Shown here: in pieces, positions 23,513-34,958 of the stretch
How the letters are laid out: every line of letters begins with the position of its first letter
Position numbering within the stretch: position 1 is the first letter of the stretch
Source: Corylus avellana
Taxonomy: Eukaryota; Streptophyta; Magnoliopsida; Fagales; Betulaceae
Direction: 5' to 3'
Length of the DNA: 64,000 nt
Assembly (NCBI RefSeq): GCF_901000735.1
Contig: NC_081545.1
Coordinates: 9,905,973 to 9,969,972 of the forward strand
Notes under the pieces: model-generated
What the model was told of the DNA's origin: nothing
Databases searched by the model: none
Seen by the model: only the letters and a program-made list of their open reading frames with translations
Position numbers and translations under genes: made by a program

Positions 23513-23631
23513 TGTTGGGTGGTCTTGAGCCTCTCTCAACCCAAAAAGTTAGCTGAAGAAATGAGGCTTTCTCTCACACTTATAAAGCGACCGCCAGCTC
23601 CTTCCACAACCGATGTGGGATAACTTGAACA
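23513..23631 (-). repeat. TRIM 3' terminal repeat
   Basis: 119 bp. Differs from its partner at roughly 16 sites by eye, so the insertion is old. Contains CACTTATAAAGCG, a TATA-like core. Confidence 0.85.
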
Positions 23632-23737
23632 ATCTCCCCTCTCACACATTAGGCCCTGGGTCGGTGCAGGGACAACCCATTTCTCGCGTTGACTATTGGG
23701 CTAAGACTTGTTAGTTGAACCTGAACTCTAATACTAG

Positions 23738-23856
23738 TGTTGGGTGGTCTTGGGCTTTTCTCAATCCCAGAAGGTAGCTTAAGAAGTGAGGCTTTCCCTC
23801 ACACTTATAAAGTGACCACCAGCCCCTTCCACAACCGATGTGGGATAACCCCAACA
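23738..23856 (-). repeat. TRIM 5' terminal repeat
   Basis: 119 bp, TGTTGGG...CCCCAACA with intact inverted ends. Adjacent to the primer-site-like sequence on the inner side. Confidence 0.85.
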
Positions 23857-24119
23857 GAGATGAATAAAAGATTCACAAGATAATGAAAGCAAATGTTTCT
23901 CCAAGAAAATTAATAAATCAAGTCACATAATTCTTAGTTTGAATTTTTTTCACTTATTATCTTTGGTATATCAAGTATTTATCTTGTTGGACCCATGACC
24001 CTCAGCCCAATAGACTCTAGCTACATCGAACGATTTACTAATCCCGGTTGGTCCCTTCAAGCAATCACACAGGCCGAATGGAAGAACAATTATAAGGAGT
24101 CATTACCCTCAACAACAAT

Positions 24120-24284
24120 NNNNNNNNNNNNNNNNNNNNNNNNNNNNNNNNNNNNNNNNNNNNNNNNNNNNNNNNNNNNNNNNNNNNNNNNNNNNNNNNN
24201 NNNNNNNNNNNNNNNNNNNNNNNNNNNNNNNNNNNNNNNNNNNNNNNNNNNNNNNNNNNNNNNNNNNNNNNNNNNNNNNNNNNN
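24120..24284. other. Assembly gap (165 N)
   Basis: The N run ends directly in an (AC)n tract, so the missing part is probably microsatellite. Confidence 0.99.
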
Positions 24285-24409
24285 ACACACACACACACAC
24301 ACATATGTGTGTTTGGTAGATTATTTGGAAAAACTGCTAATCGCCTATATATATACATGAAACAACGTCGTATGTAGCAGGGTATTACTATATTACCGTA
24401 GAAATGACG

Positions 24410-24441
<32 letters not shown>

Positions 24442-24549
24442 TTCTTTCTTCTCCTTTTTTTCCTTTTTAATAGTTGCTAACTGCTGATTAACCATCTAGA
24501 CGGTTAGCGGAGGCTATTAGCCGGTTTTACTAACCGCCTAGGTGGTAAA

Positions 24550-26569
24550 TGTAATACCCCGATAAAAACACCCGTTTTAAAAGATTAATGACTGCCTATG
24601 ACAAACGGTTAATGTTTTCATAAAACATAGTTTTAAAACAAAAGACCTAATCCCCTTGTTAGTAACCCATCCCCTAGAGGTTTCCAAGCCCAAACCTAGA
24701 AACTTCACTCTCTACCGAACGTTTGCTAGGGACCACATGAACATTCGCTCCTAACCTTAGTACGAGCGTTCGATAGGGGACCACGCGAGCGTTCGTTGAC
24801 TTGTCTTTGAGCCAGTGGGTGATACCCCAAAACGTATGCCTGAACCCTTTTATCCAACGTGTAATAGTATCCGAATGTTCGCCTAATAGTACCCGAACAT
24901 TCGCTGACACATTAAAAAGCAGTTTTAACCCATTCTCTACCTTTTCAGAGCAAGGCACGTCCCCAAGCTCCTATATAAGCCATGCCTTCCACCCTTAGCC
25001 TTCCCTAGCCTCAGAAAAAACCCTAACCCTAGTGTGAGAAGTGACTTGGAGAGAGAGAAGGTAGAAAGTTTGGTGCTTTTGCCATCTTCTAAGGTAATCT
25101 CCTTACCCATTCCCTTGCCTTTTGATTATTGTTACTAGCATTACAAGTTTAAAGATGTTTTGACAAGCCCTTGCACCTATTTCCTTACAAGAACCAAGAA
25201 TGTTTTGAAAGAGTTTTTAACCATTCTCTTATTGCTTTGATTTGCATGATAGCATGATGTGTTGCCTTGCATGTGTCTTCTTAGTAGCCTAGGGTGAGAT
25301 ATATCAATCCTTAGTTTTAGACAGAAGTCTCAAAACACAATTTGAAGCTTTTACCCGGAAGCCCGAACTCATTGGATGAACGTTCACTTTGAGCCTAAGC
25401 GTTCAACCAAAAAGTAAGGCATCTGCCCCTTAGGTCCAAATGTGCAATATTAGGGGTTCAACGACCCCTTTTGATAGATAAGACTTAGTAACATCCTCGT
25501 AGGAGTTCTCTAGTACTGCGCATAACAATGTGTCGTATTTTGCTATAGCAAGAACTTGTGATGTTAAAGGACTCAAGCGAGTGTGCAAGGAAAGTAAACG
25601 CCTACAAACACTTTCCTTAAAAATGTACGATATGTGAGTTGATTGAGCATGCATATGATATAAGCAAATCTACATTTTTATTTAACTTTGTAACTGCTTT
25701 AATAACTGGTTGATAAGATGCATTGTATGACATGGTACATCGGTACGTACGATATAATGGACATAGGCTTACTATATATGCTTGATTTTATGGTAAAAAA
25801 TGTGTGTGTTTATATGTTCGTGGATCCAATGGTTATTTCGTGATCGGCGCAACCTTAACGGGCAGGTTACTACAGGACGTACATCATTAGTAGCATGGGT
25901 TACGCGAGGTCGGACTTGGTCGGGTTGCTAGTGTTATGGACGGTTGCGTATAATGGTTGGGGCACCGGCATTATATTATAAGTCCCTCGGTACAACACCA
26001 ACCCTGCTGAGAATTTGTAATATCTCGGGTAGACCATATATGATAGATATGACCTATAAAGCACTAGTTTCATGCATTAAAACATACAGGCGATTGCCAC
26101 TGGAAGTACACTCGTTTCTCTCAACAAAACAATGTTTTTATGGTGTATTAACAAAGACAACACCCCTTTCAAATGTTTACTAACATTGCACATTTATTTC
26201 TGCTTAATAATAACTGGCTTATGTCATACCCAATTGTGAGGTTTACTTACTAAGTCGCTAGACTTACGCAGTTATTACTTTTGTAGGAAACCTGTTTCTA
26301 GAATCAAAGTCGTTAGACTTTGCATAAGAGAGATCTTCACATTGTTATCAGGTTTGCTTAAGCTATTGTTTGTTGCTCTGTGTCTTGTTTTAAGGATTAT
26401 ACTTGTCCCTGTAATGATTAATAGACTTTTCAGATTTATTTTACCTTCCTATACATTAACTTTGATGATGCTTAGAGGGCGGTCTCCCATTTACCCACCA
26501 GTTGGTTAAACTGGGGTAATTACCAGTAACCCTACTAGACTGGTAAATGCTAAATTTGGGAGTGTTACT
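24550..26569 (+). mobile_element. Solo LTR of a Ty3/Gypsy element, about 2.0 kb
   Basis: It opens TGTAATACCCC and closes ATTTGGGAGTGTTACT, matching the TGTAAYRCCC...GGGYGTTACA ends common in large plant Gypsy LTRs. At 24971-24978 CTATATAAG is followed by CCTTCC...CCCTAACCCTAG and GAGAGAGAGAAG, the usual core promoter and leader layout of such LTRs. The flanks GTAAA (24545-24549) and GTTAA (26570-26574) match 4 of 5. No gag-pol sequence is attached on either side, so it is best read as a solo LTR left by LTR-LTR recombination, or as a truncated copy. Confidence 0.65.
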
Positions 26570-27640
26570 GTTAAGACGGTTTCGATTAATGGTTTTAGCT
26601 AACAATCACTAACCATAACCCCCTTTTCACCCCTAATAACCTTCTTGATATTCTTGGCAGAAGGTAAGGAACGACAAAGGGCCAAAAGGTGAGAATCTCG
26701 TTCTCTTATTCCAATGAGCCCAACTCTACCAAAAAAAGGGCAAAAAGAAGGAATCTTCCTATAAATACAAGTAGCATGACTCTCCTAGGTAAGAGATCCA
26801 TATGCTCTAACCATTCTCTTAGAGGTTTTCCCTCTAATAGATTTAGCCCACTAACTTAAACATTTGAGTTGTCTTCCACTGGCACACTCCATAAGGTCCT
26901 TCACACTTACTCTCCTTCATCTTCATTGTAGGCTCCTTCTATCCAAGTTCGGATGCGGTCAACTGCACAAGCAATTTGATGCCATTTGTGAAAAATGTGA
27001 TTATTGATTCTAAAGAAAAAGACCGCATGTTGAACACCAAATCAAGGAGTTTTAGGATGAATGACACCCTTAGGACTTGCGAATCTCTTCCATTGAGCTT
27101 CAATTGAAACAAATGGCTCGTAAAATGAACATGATTATGTAGTAAAATCAAGGGATGTTAATTCAATTCAATCATTGAAATTTGGAGTCGTTGTACCACA
27201 ATTAGTGAGCACCCAACTTGCACCATGAAATGGAGGGCAATATTGTGGATGGTGAGAAGGGTGCAACTAGTAGAGACTAGAAAAATCAAGAACAATTAGC
27301 TAGCGGAGGAGCGAAAGACACGGAAGTGACCCTACAGGGCATCCCTGTATGTACTGAGCTGGTGAATGACCCAATGGTGCAAAAATGGGTGGGTTTTACA
27401 ACATGGGTTCTTATTTAGGCATCATCAAACACATTGTTTTGTGAAACATTGAGGCATGACAGGGTCACAAGGTCATATGGTTGTCATTCAGCCCGCCCAC
27501 ACCTTAACAATCAAGGCATACCAACCAAAAGTCCTAACTCTATCCTATGCTCTAGTCTTTCACAATTAAAGACTACTTGCATCGTCACCTATTTTTGGAT
27601 CATATTTAGTAGTCAACAGAGCCAAATGCTCTGATACTAT
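26570..27640 (-). mobile_element. Internal leader of a degenerate minus-strand Gypsy element
   Basis: Directly left of the LTR end at 27641 the minus strand reads AGTATCAGAGC (27615-27635 region), a primer-binding-site-like sequence complementary to initiator tRNA-Met. Further left is non-coding, stop-rich sequence; no gag, protease, reverse transcriptase or integrase motif is seen. The left limit is uncertain, so I used the edge of the solo LTR. Confidence 0.45.
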
Positions 27641-28050
27641 TTTGTAACGCCCCCAAATTAAAACTGATTAAATTCGATCCATTTGGAGAGTGTTGCTAGC
27701 AATACCTCCAAACTGGTTAACCAGTAACCAACTAGTAGCACTACCCATAAAATTATTATAGTAAAAACATGCGAAAAGCGGAAATGCATGATTTGAGGCC
27801 ACTAGTAATATGATTATACATTAATGACATTATGAAACATCAATTTCAAACTCAGAGTTTCCAACAACATTATATAAACAAAACATAAACAACTATTTAA
27901 CTAAACTTGATAATACAAGTCCTTCGTTTATTGTCTTTTACCAAGAAATGGGTACCAAGAGAGGATCAAAACAATTGATCAAGGGAAATGTTACAGGTAT
28001 CAATAAATAAGCTACACATAAGTTTGATACCAAATTTTTAGTAAAAAATT
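27641..28050 (-). repeat. Partial Gypsy LTR (minus strand), interrupted by a MITE
   Basis: On + it begins TGTAACGCCCCCAAATT, the reverse complement of a typical LTR 3' end (GGGGGCGTTACA). The adjoining 80 bp resemble the terminal 100 bp of the 24550-26569 LTR read in the other direction. The copy continues beyond the MITE at 28051-28478; its far end was not found. Confidence 0.5.
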
Positions 28051-28478
28051 GGGGTAATTATCATTTCCCTCTATGAATTACCACTCGATTACTATATACC
28101 CCCATCAACTACTAACTTTACATTATAACCCATCAAACTACCATTTCGTTACCAAAACCCCATTCCGTTAGTCAAGGTCGTTAAGTCGGATGGTCAACCT
28201 ATCACGTGCACGTAAAGTTGGTAGTTGATAGTGGTATATGGTAATTGAGTGGTAGTTCATGGGGAGAAATGATAATTACCCCCCAAAAAATGCATACATA
28301 TTCTCGGCATGTGACGCGCACATGATAGGTGGACCGTCCGACTTAACGACCTTAACTAACGGAAGGGGGGTTTTAATAACGAAATGGTAATTTGATGGGG
28401 TCGTACTGTAAAGTTAGTAGTTGATAGAGGTATATGGTGATCGAGTGGTAGTTTATGGGGGGAAAAGATAATTACCCA
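28051..28478. mobile_element. MULE-type MITE, GGGGTAATTA family, copy 2, perfect 9-bp duplication
   Basis: Inverted termini GGGGTAATTATC and GATAATTACCCA enclose paired CCCCATTCCGTTAGTCAAGG / CCTTAACTAACGGAAGGGGGG arms. TAAAAAATT flanks the element on both sides (28042-28050 and 28479-28487), identical. It shares terminal and arm sequence with the copy at 18596-18995 but a different centre. It is inserted in Gypsy LTR-like sequence. No transposase. Confidence 0.9.
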
Positions 28479-28487
28479 TAAAAAATT

Positions 28488-29218
28488 TGATACCCACAGC
28501 ATATTTTTTGTAATGAGCTTTTATTGTTTTGTTTTTGTTTTTAATTCCGTAGCACGTAAAGCACGGTATACGTACAATATGTGTTGTTAATTGTCCACAT
28601 CTTCTCCACATACTATCATTAGGTGGTAAATTTTTTCTAAATTATGAAGATGCACTTCAACTAATTCATAGACACATAGAAATAAATTAAAATATAACAA
28701 ATGTCAAGCTTCACCAATTAGGTTCTCCAAAATTCAACTTATGTCGGGATTGTTTTCAAAATAGCATTGTAGACGGTCGAATCAAAGGTGGGCTTAGTGT
28801 ACCTTATCGATCCCTCCCCATTTCCATGAAAGTGCAGAGAAGCAAGTCCTGCCCTTTAAGTTGCTTGTGTGCTGCACCCTAACAACCTTACGATTTGACT
28901 TCTTTCAGGAGTGAGCCTTAATGGAAAGACTTCTAAGTCCAAGTCCTTGTCCTTTAGCTGCCAAAAAGCTTGGCCGCAATATATACAGTAAAATTATACG
29001 GTGCATGCTTTCCCATTGAAAAAAGCAATGAATTTCGCAGGTATAATTCAAAGGCACCTCCGAAACTCCGCGTCCCACTGCCTTAATCGATTACCAGCAG
29101 CCACCCACGAAACTACGTGCCTATTGCGACCAAAAACAGACAAATAGTGCGCTATGTATGACACTTCACACTACCTTATTAATAAAGCATGTCTATATAT
29201 ATATATATATATATATAT
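28488..29218. other. Intergenic DNA, nothing recognised
   Basis: Somewhat less AT-rich from 28780 to 29160 but with no open frame of note. Possibly the remainder of the degenerate LTR interrupted at 28051. Confidence 0.45.
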
Positions 29219-29640
29219 GACAAATTACAGTTTACACTTTAAAGTTGATATCGGTTTTTAATTCGAACACTAAAGTTTTAATTTTTGTAATTTATCCCAA
29301 CAAAATTTTAAATTTTTGCAATTTGACCAATTGTATTTAAAACTTCTCATATTGCCCATAATTTTTATTTTTTTATTTTTTATAAAAAAATTAAAAAAAA
29401 AAATTCAAGGTGGCCGTAGCCACCCCTTTGGCCATCTGGCCATTTTCGCACCCCCTCATTTTTTTTTCATAAAAATTAAAAATAAAAAAATAAAAATTAG
29501 GGGCAATATGAAAATTTTGGAATAATATTGGTCGAATTGAAAAAAATTGAAACTTTGTGGGAGTGGATTGCAAAAATTGAAACTTTAGTGTTCGAATTGA
29601 AAAACACTGTCAACTTTAGGGGGTAAACTGTAATTTTTTC
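29219..29640. mobile_element. MITE with long inverted repeats (AAATTACAGTTTAC family)
   Basis: Left GACAAATTACAGTTTAC...CTTTAAAGTTGAT and right GTCAACTTTAGG...GTAAACTGTAATTTTTTC are inverted, and the pairing continues through AATTCGAACACTAAAGTTT. The element sits between two (TA)n tracts, so any target duplication is masked. The centre contains a GGTGGCCGTAGCCACC palindrome. A related single end lies near 48163. Confidence 0.75.
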
Positions 29641-32428
29641 ATATATATATATATATAATTTTTTTTATTTATTTTTAGACATATATCTATGGATGGTGAC
29701 TGAGATTTTTGAAGTGTTTACGTAACCTAGTAATCCTATAGAAAAAAGACTGCTTTGTCTGGATCGTCTCGTGCTTGATCGCTTCATTTGTAGTTAGCTA
29801 GGATGTCTTTTTCCTTCCTTACGTACGGAGAAAATTCAAGAAACACAGTAGGTGAAGAATTCTAAAATGACTTGGCATATAAACTTACAGTTTTAGTGGC
29901 GGATTGATCTTTGGAGATTTAAGTGATATTTATGGTGGTTCTTTTGGTTGTTGTGAATGTTACACCCACTTTGAGGATATCTCTATTATTAAAAATCTTG
30001 TAACTCATAATTCAAGCAAAATCATTTCCTCTAGAGTTTATTATTTATTTTTTTTTTAAGAAAGGGATAAAGTGTTGCTGTTTAAAATTTAGTTAGGGAA
30101 ATAACATTTTATTTTAGGTAATTTGATTGAGTTTGGATTATAAGATTTTTTACTTTATTTACCTGAGTGTAATTGTATTTACTTTTGGTTCAAGATCAGT
30201 TTCGTATATTGGAATGGTAATGAGATTACTACTATATTTTCTAGTTTTTTTTTTTTTGGAAGAAATATAGAACTTCCATTGATGAAATTTCATGAGCATA
30301 AAACTCTTACGCCATAGAGCATACAACTCTTAAAAATCATAGCCAAAAGTTATGAAAGTTACAAAGTCATAAGAATGACTTTAAGCTTTCGCTAACCCAC
30401 TAACCCATGTGCAATTACATTTAAGGAACAAATCTGCTTTGTGCATACTAGATTTAGGACATGGGTAGCCCAAATACAAAAAAAAAAAAAAAAAAAAACA
30501 ACTAGAAATTAAAAATCCGGCCGTGAGATTAAGCCCCCATACCAATCTACTTCATCCTCAAATGGAAGGCCAGGACAACAAATTCATCCTCAAATGGAAG
30601 GCCAGGACAACAAATTCATCCTCAACCCGAAGGCCAGGATAAACAAAATAAAAAACAAAAAACAAAAAACAAAATAAAAAACTCTACAAGTAGCAGCGGA
30701 AGAGCACGATATCGTAGACATCCCTTCGGAAGACACTTTTTGGCCAAAGAAGACGATCAGATCTAAGCTTAAAGAGACTAGATCTGGATCTAGATCTAGA
30801 TCTACAAACTAGATTTAAAGCAATCCGCGAGAAACAGAGACCTATGAAGCTTACAGAAAAGACACCGAGTTACCATAAAGTGGGAAGAGAGAAAATCTAG
30901 ATCTAGATCTTTCCTCCTCTTAAAGTTTTTCTTGATGTTGTCTAGAAGAAAAGAGAGAAAGTTTTTCTTTCTTTCTTTGACACGTGATTTACACATAAAA
31001 ATTCTAAGAATAAGAAGTTGAAAAAGTATTCAGTATGTGAAACTTCAAGTAGATAAGTATAACTTTTAACACACAAGTTTATGACTTTAATTTTTTCACA
31101 TAAAATACATGAATTAAGTTGAAACTCTAGATGTAAAAGTTTGGTAGAATTTTAGATGAATAAATAAAGTTGACCTTAAATCATCAAGATCTAGGATTTT
31201 CGATCAGCAACTATCCTTTGGATTTGTAAATTACTTTTTTTGTTTTTGTGAAAAATGTCTAGTAAGTTTTTGTTTTGCCCAAAGAGTGACGCTGACAGAA
31301 TTAAGTTTGTTTTGTCATCATATGATTGTAGTAAAAATTGAGAATTGAGGATTGAAAAGAGAATTTAATCATAGAGAAAATAACAGATAGGAAAGAGAGA
31401 GACTGAGAGACCTTAGTTGCCCCCCAATAATTAAGCAAATAAAAAAATAAATCTGAAAAACTGAAATTTAATTGACATATCAAAATTGAATTTCAAAATA
31501 GTGCAGACCTGCCTTTATATATAGGCTAAGTTTGACTACTTTCCAAGCAAAATAATTGGAGAAAAACAAAGAAATAAAAATACAAAAATATCCCTAAAAT
31601 TGGATACAAGGTAAAATTCTTGTAGACAAAGAAATATCTTCAAATATTATGCCTGATTTCCATTCTTGTACTTGTCTTATTCCCAAAATATTCTTCAAAT
31701 ATTATATCTAGTTATCCTGCATTAGTCCCCCGACTTGGAAATAATTTGTCATCGAATTTGAATTATTTCTTGATTTTTTTTAAAAAAAATTTTAAGAAAA
31801 AACATTGAACTTTAAAAATGAACGGAAATAGATAATTTTTTATTTATTTATTTATTTATTTTTTTGAGTTGGCCCAAGGTTTATGTTGTGCTCACACTAG
31901 ATGAAGATTTTAAGCATTAATAAATGCATATTTTTAATTATTCAAAAAATAAATACATATTTTTAATACCTTTTGCCTTGAGACATCTGTACAAGGTGGG
32001 AGTAGTTAAATTCCTGAATTGGTCCAGAGCAAAGAAAAATGGTATGAATTATTGATGACATATTCATCAAATATGATTTATTTATTTTATTATTTTTTTA
32101 AAAGAGATTTTTTTTTTTTTTGACATATCCATGACGTAAGAACTACAGTGAAATGGTTTGTTGACATTACTTTTTTTTTTTTATTATTTTTTTATCCTAA
32201 GAAAGTAAATACGTAATTGGTCCATATGGACTAGGGTAGCAAAGCACGCGCTCGGCCAACTGCCTCGTGGGGGCTCATAAAAGTCTCCTCATGCTGTACC
32301 GGACGCAGAAACGGAGACAGAAATTACTATAAGTAAGAGTTAAGGGCTAAAAAATTTAGTGAATAGGGGTCAATAGGCAATTTTTCTTTTTTTCTTTTTC
32401 CTTTTTTTTTTTTTTAATTTTTTTATCA

Positions 32429-32459
<31 letters not shown>

Positions 32460-32524
32460 TTTTTCTTTGTGAATTGTTGGGGAGGGGGGCATGGCCTATA
32501 CCGGCCCCCCATTTCTCTTTTTGT
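29641..32524. other. AT-rich intergenic DNA
   Basis: No gene recognised. Contains a three-copy 32-bp tandem repeat (30551-30646), clustered AGATCT palindromes (30778-30805 and 30893-30910), poly-A/T tracts and (TA)n at 32429-32450. Confidence 0.55.
30551..30646. repeat. Three-copy 32-bp tandem repeat
   Basis: TTCATCCTCAAATGGAAGGC starts at 30551 and 30583. The third copy at 30615 reads TTCATCCTCAACCCGAAGGC. The first two are identical; the third has three or four substitutions. Confidence 0.9.
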
Positions 32525-32628
32525 CACGGGGTAGAGCAGCTTGGTAGCTCACAAAGCTCATAACCTTGAGGCCGTTATTGCCATCGGGTTGGCTGTCGGT
32601 CTTGCTTCTATCGGACTTGGGGTTGTCC
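32525..32628 (+). other. Plastid-derived insert: 5' part of trnfM fused to an atpH fragment
   Basis: 32525-32571 matches the first about 46 nt of plastid initiator tRNA (trnfM-CAU), including GGGTAGAGCAG, TTGGTAGCTC and the anticodon arm CTCATAACC. It joins directly to 32572-32628, which reads in one frame as VIAIGLAVGLASIGLGV, the first transmembrane helix of the plastid ATP synthase c subunit (atpH), with an Ala-to-Ile and a Pro-to-Leu change. In plastomes these two loci are far apart, so the piece is a rearranged nuclear (or mitochondrion-mediated) plastid insert. It is non-functional: the tRNA lacks its 3' half and the atpH fragment has no start or end. Confidence 0.7.
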
Positions 32629-33392
32629 TTGTCCCCACAGAATGAGCCTTTCCCTCTCTAACGAAAGAATCTTCGTGTCAGGTTTATGGGATCCAAGTGA
32701 GAAACGAGCTAGGCTAATAAAAGGCAGCGACAAATTTAGGGGAAGACCGATAGTGGCCCAGACCCCATCCCCCCAAATTACAAGGAAAAAAAAATTTTAA
32801 GGTTAAAAAAAAAAAAAATTATTTTAAGGTATTTTTAGCCAATTGGTCTTCCAAAAAAAATTTTTAACCCTTAGTTCTCCCAAATTTAAAGCTGGCTTTG
32901 TCCTTGATAAAAGGGGTTGTCTGGTGCCCATAAAAAGTTTATGCCTTAATCACTTTACCTTACCATCATTATAGAAAATTCTCCTCCAATACTAACTTGG
33001 GCATTAGAAACAAATCACAGGTAAACTATCGACTCATTTAACCTCGTCTTTTCAGCTTGCGCTTCCCCTTAACTTGTGGTATGTGGTTAACTGTATCACC
33101 ATAAATCATTAATTATATCAACTTTAAATCCTAGTTAATCCCTAATCGGACAATTTTTAATTTTAATTTTTTAATTTTTAAAACTATATATATATATATA
33201 TATATATATATGAGGAAGGCATCTCATAATTATTAGTTACTGTTGGGGATAAGCTGCAATATTTCAGCGCGGGATTGTTGCCAATAGAAATCCACGTTTT
33301 GGGGCCCACTTGTGTCGTTCCTTACGTAGTGATTAAGACTGGTGCTCCTTCCTCGAGACCAGACTAGAATCCGAGTCATTTGACAAAACTTC
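32629..33392. other. Intergenic DNA upstream of the bHLH gene
   Basis: No gene recognised. A poly-A-rich stretch at 32780-32820 and (TA)n at 33185-33212. The GC-richer 32629-32760 could be further organelle-derived sequence, but I could not identify it. Confidence 0.45.
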
Positions 33393-33517
33393 CACGTGCC
33401 AAAATAAAATTTTCCAACTTGACGGCCGCCTGAATGAGTGATGACTCACACTGCTGACGTTTCCCCGCGTGACGTCTGACCACTGTTCTTTCAAGACTCA
33501 AAGAAACAGTATATATA
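33393..33517 (+). promoter_or_regulatory. Promoter of the bHLH gene (G-box, TGACTCA, two TGACGT, TATA)
   Basis: CACGTG at 33393-33398, TGACTCA at 33442-33448, TGACGT at 33455-33460 and 33470-33475, then TATATATA at 33510-33517, 57 bp before the first in-frame ATG. ACGT and TGACG cores are recognised by plant bZIP factors (TGA class). Responsiveness to defence or stress signals is inference. Confidence 0.6.
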
Positions 33518-33573
33518 GTACCCCTCAAGAAGACAAGCCTTCTTCACCAGACAGCAGATATAACAATTTCTTC

Positions 33574-33748
33574 ATGGTTTTCTTTGTCGCTAATAACTTG
33601 TCTGAGAAAAACATGAATCATCAGCAAAGTCAATCCACTTCAACTAAAATAGAAAGAAGGCTCATCGAAAAAAATAGGAGAAATCAAATGAAAATCCTCT
33701 ACTCCAAGCTCAACGTTCTCCTCCCAAATCAGAATTCCAAGGTCTCCC

Positions 33749-33782
<34 letters not shown>

Positions 33783-34433
33783 AGATATAAATGTAAGAAG
33801 TAGGTAAGTACTGATGAATTATAATATATATTCAGGAGGCACTGCCACTGCCGGATCAAATAGATGAGGCAATAAGCCACATCAAAAGTCTAGAGACAAA
33901 GATGAAGAAATTCAAGGAGAAGAAGGAGAGCTTAATGGGGAGAAAAAGATCATACGCATGCACAAATTTTGAAGCAACATCATCAGCAGCCAGAATTAAA
34001 GCTCCCCAAATCGAAATTCGTGAAATGGGTTCCTCTCTTGAGGTCGTTTTGACAACGGGAAAAGATAATCAGTTCATCTTCAATGAAATTATTCACATTC
34101 TTCATGAAGAACAAGCAGAGGTCCTTAGTGCCAGCTATTCAGTTTCTGGGGACTCAATTTACCATATAGTGCATGCACAGGTATAATTATATATTTCTCA
34201 AAAACAGAAAAGAAAAAACGTTATATATATATATATATATATATGTACATACATATATATAAAGTTGTGGGCAATTTTTTGTGCAGATTGCGGGATCTTC
34301 ATTAGATTTTGGAGTAACAAAAGTCACTGAAAGGCTGAAGAGTCTGATATATGGATCCACAAGCGACGTAGAATTACAGTCAGATCTGTGGGACTTTGAT
34401 TACGATGTGCAGCCGGATTCATGGAATTTCTAA
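33574..34433 (+). CDS. bHLH162-like transcription factor, three exons
   Basis: Exons are 33574-33741, 33836-34180 and 34287-34433, all joined in phase 0 by GT-AG introns. This gives 219 residues from the first ATG, or 206 from the ATG at 33613. The second ATG has the better context (A at -3) and starts MNHQQSQSTSTKIERR, closer to the family norm; the 13 extra residues of the long form look non-conserved. Basic region ERRLIEKNRRNQMK keeps the Glu and Arg pair needed for E-box contact. Helix 1 is MKILYSKLNVLLP and helix 2 LPDQIDEAISHIKSLETKM. A C-terminal ACT-like part (IEIREMGSSLEVVLTTG to ILHEEQAEVLSASYSVSGD) and an acidic, Trp-rich tail (SDLWDFDYDV, SWNF) follow. The sequence fits the plant bHLH36/118/120/162 group, nuclear DNA-binding regulators. 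Intron 1 begins with a (CT)n(GT)n tract and intron 2 holds (TA)n. Confidence 0.9.
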
Positions 34434-34880
34434 AGACGAAGCAATGTGAATCGTTGAAATTTTCATGATTTTTCAAAATAAGGTAGAAATTAAAGCTAAA
34501 AGCCTGTAAATTTCATGGTAGCCATGTATTCCTACGGATGATGACTAGTTTTAATGAAGAGATGATCTATTTATTTACTTCTGGATTCCAAAGTTAAATT
34601 ATCAGCCCAGTAGTACAATATATATATATATAATACTCTATTTACAGGAAAGATAACTGAACAACTTCCATGAGATTTACGAATAATTCTCAACTCATAA
34701 TTACTTACAAGAAATATAATTGTGATATTTACATAATTCATTAGGAGTATACAGAAGCTCGATCCCTCACATGGAGTTAATTTGTTAATCTAATCTGTCT
34801 TCCCTCTTTGATAAATAAAGCTAAATCTTAATAAAATAAGCATGCGTTTACACATATACAGAAACATTACAACCTAGCAA
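34434..34880. other. 3' flank of the bHLH gene
   Basis: Transcript tail region; the segment to about 34580 is duplicated in the pseudogene at 36664-37333. (TA)n at 34619-34632. No other gene. Confidence 0.6.
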
Positions 34881-34896
34881 ATTATAGTGAAGGAGC

Positions 34897-34958
<62 letters not shown>

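Larger units (their letters stand above)
23513..23856 (-). mobile_element. Complete TRIM (miniature LTR retrotransposon), 344 bp
   Basis: Two 119-bp direct terminal repeats (23513-23631 and 23738-23856) begin TGTTGGG and end in ACA. The flanking pentamer is GAGAT on both sides (23508-23512 and 23857-23861), an exact target duplication. On the minus strand the internal region starts with a degenerate initiator-Met primer site (TAGTATTAGAG) next to the LTR and ends with a purine tract (GAGAGGGGAGAT) before the other LTR, which fixes the orientation. No coding capacity. Reverse transcription must have been supplied in trans. Confidence 0.9.

Noticed and set aside
24284..24302. CRISPR-like or other spaced repeat at the N gaps
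   Set aside because: The flanks are plain dinucleotide microsatellites (AC and TA) beside assembly gaps. No spaced direct repeats are present anywhere in the window.
32525..32571. A functional tRNA gene
   Set aside because: Only the 5' half and anticodon arm of trnfM are present; the T-arm and acceptor 3' strand are replaced by atpH sequence.
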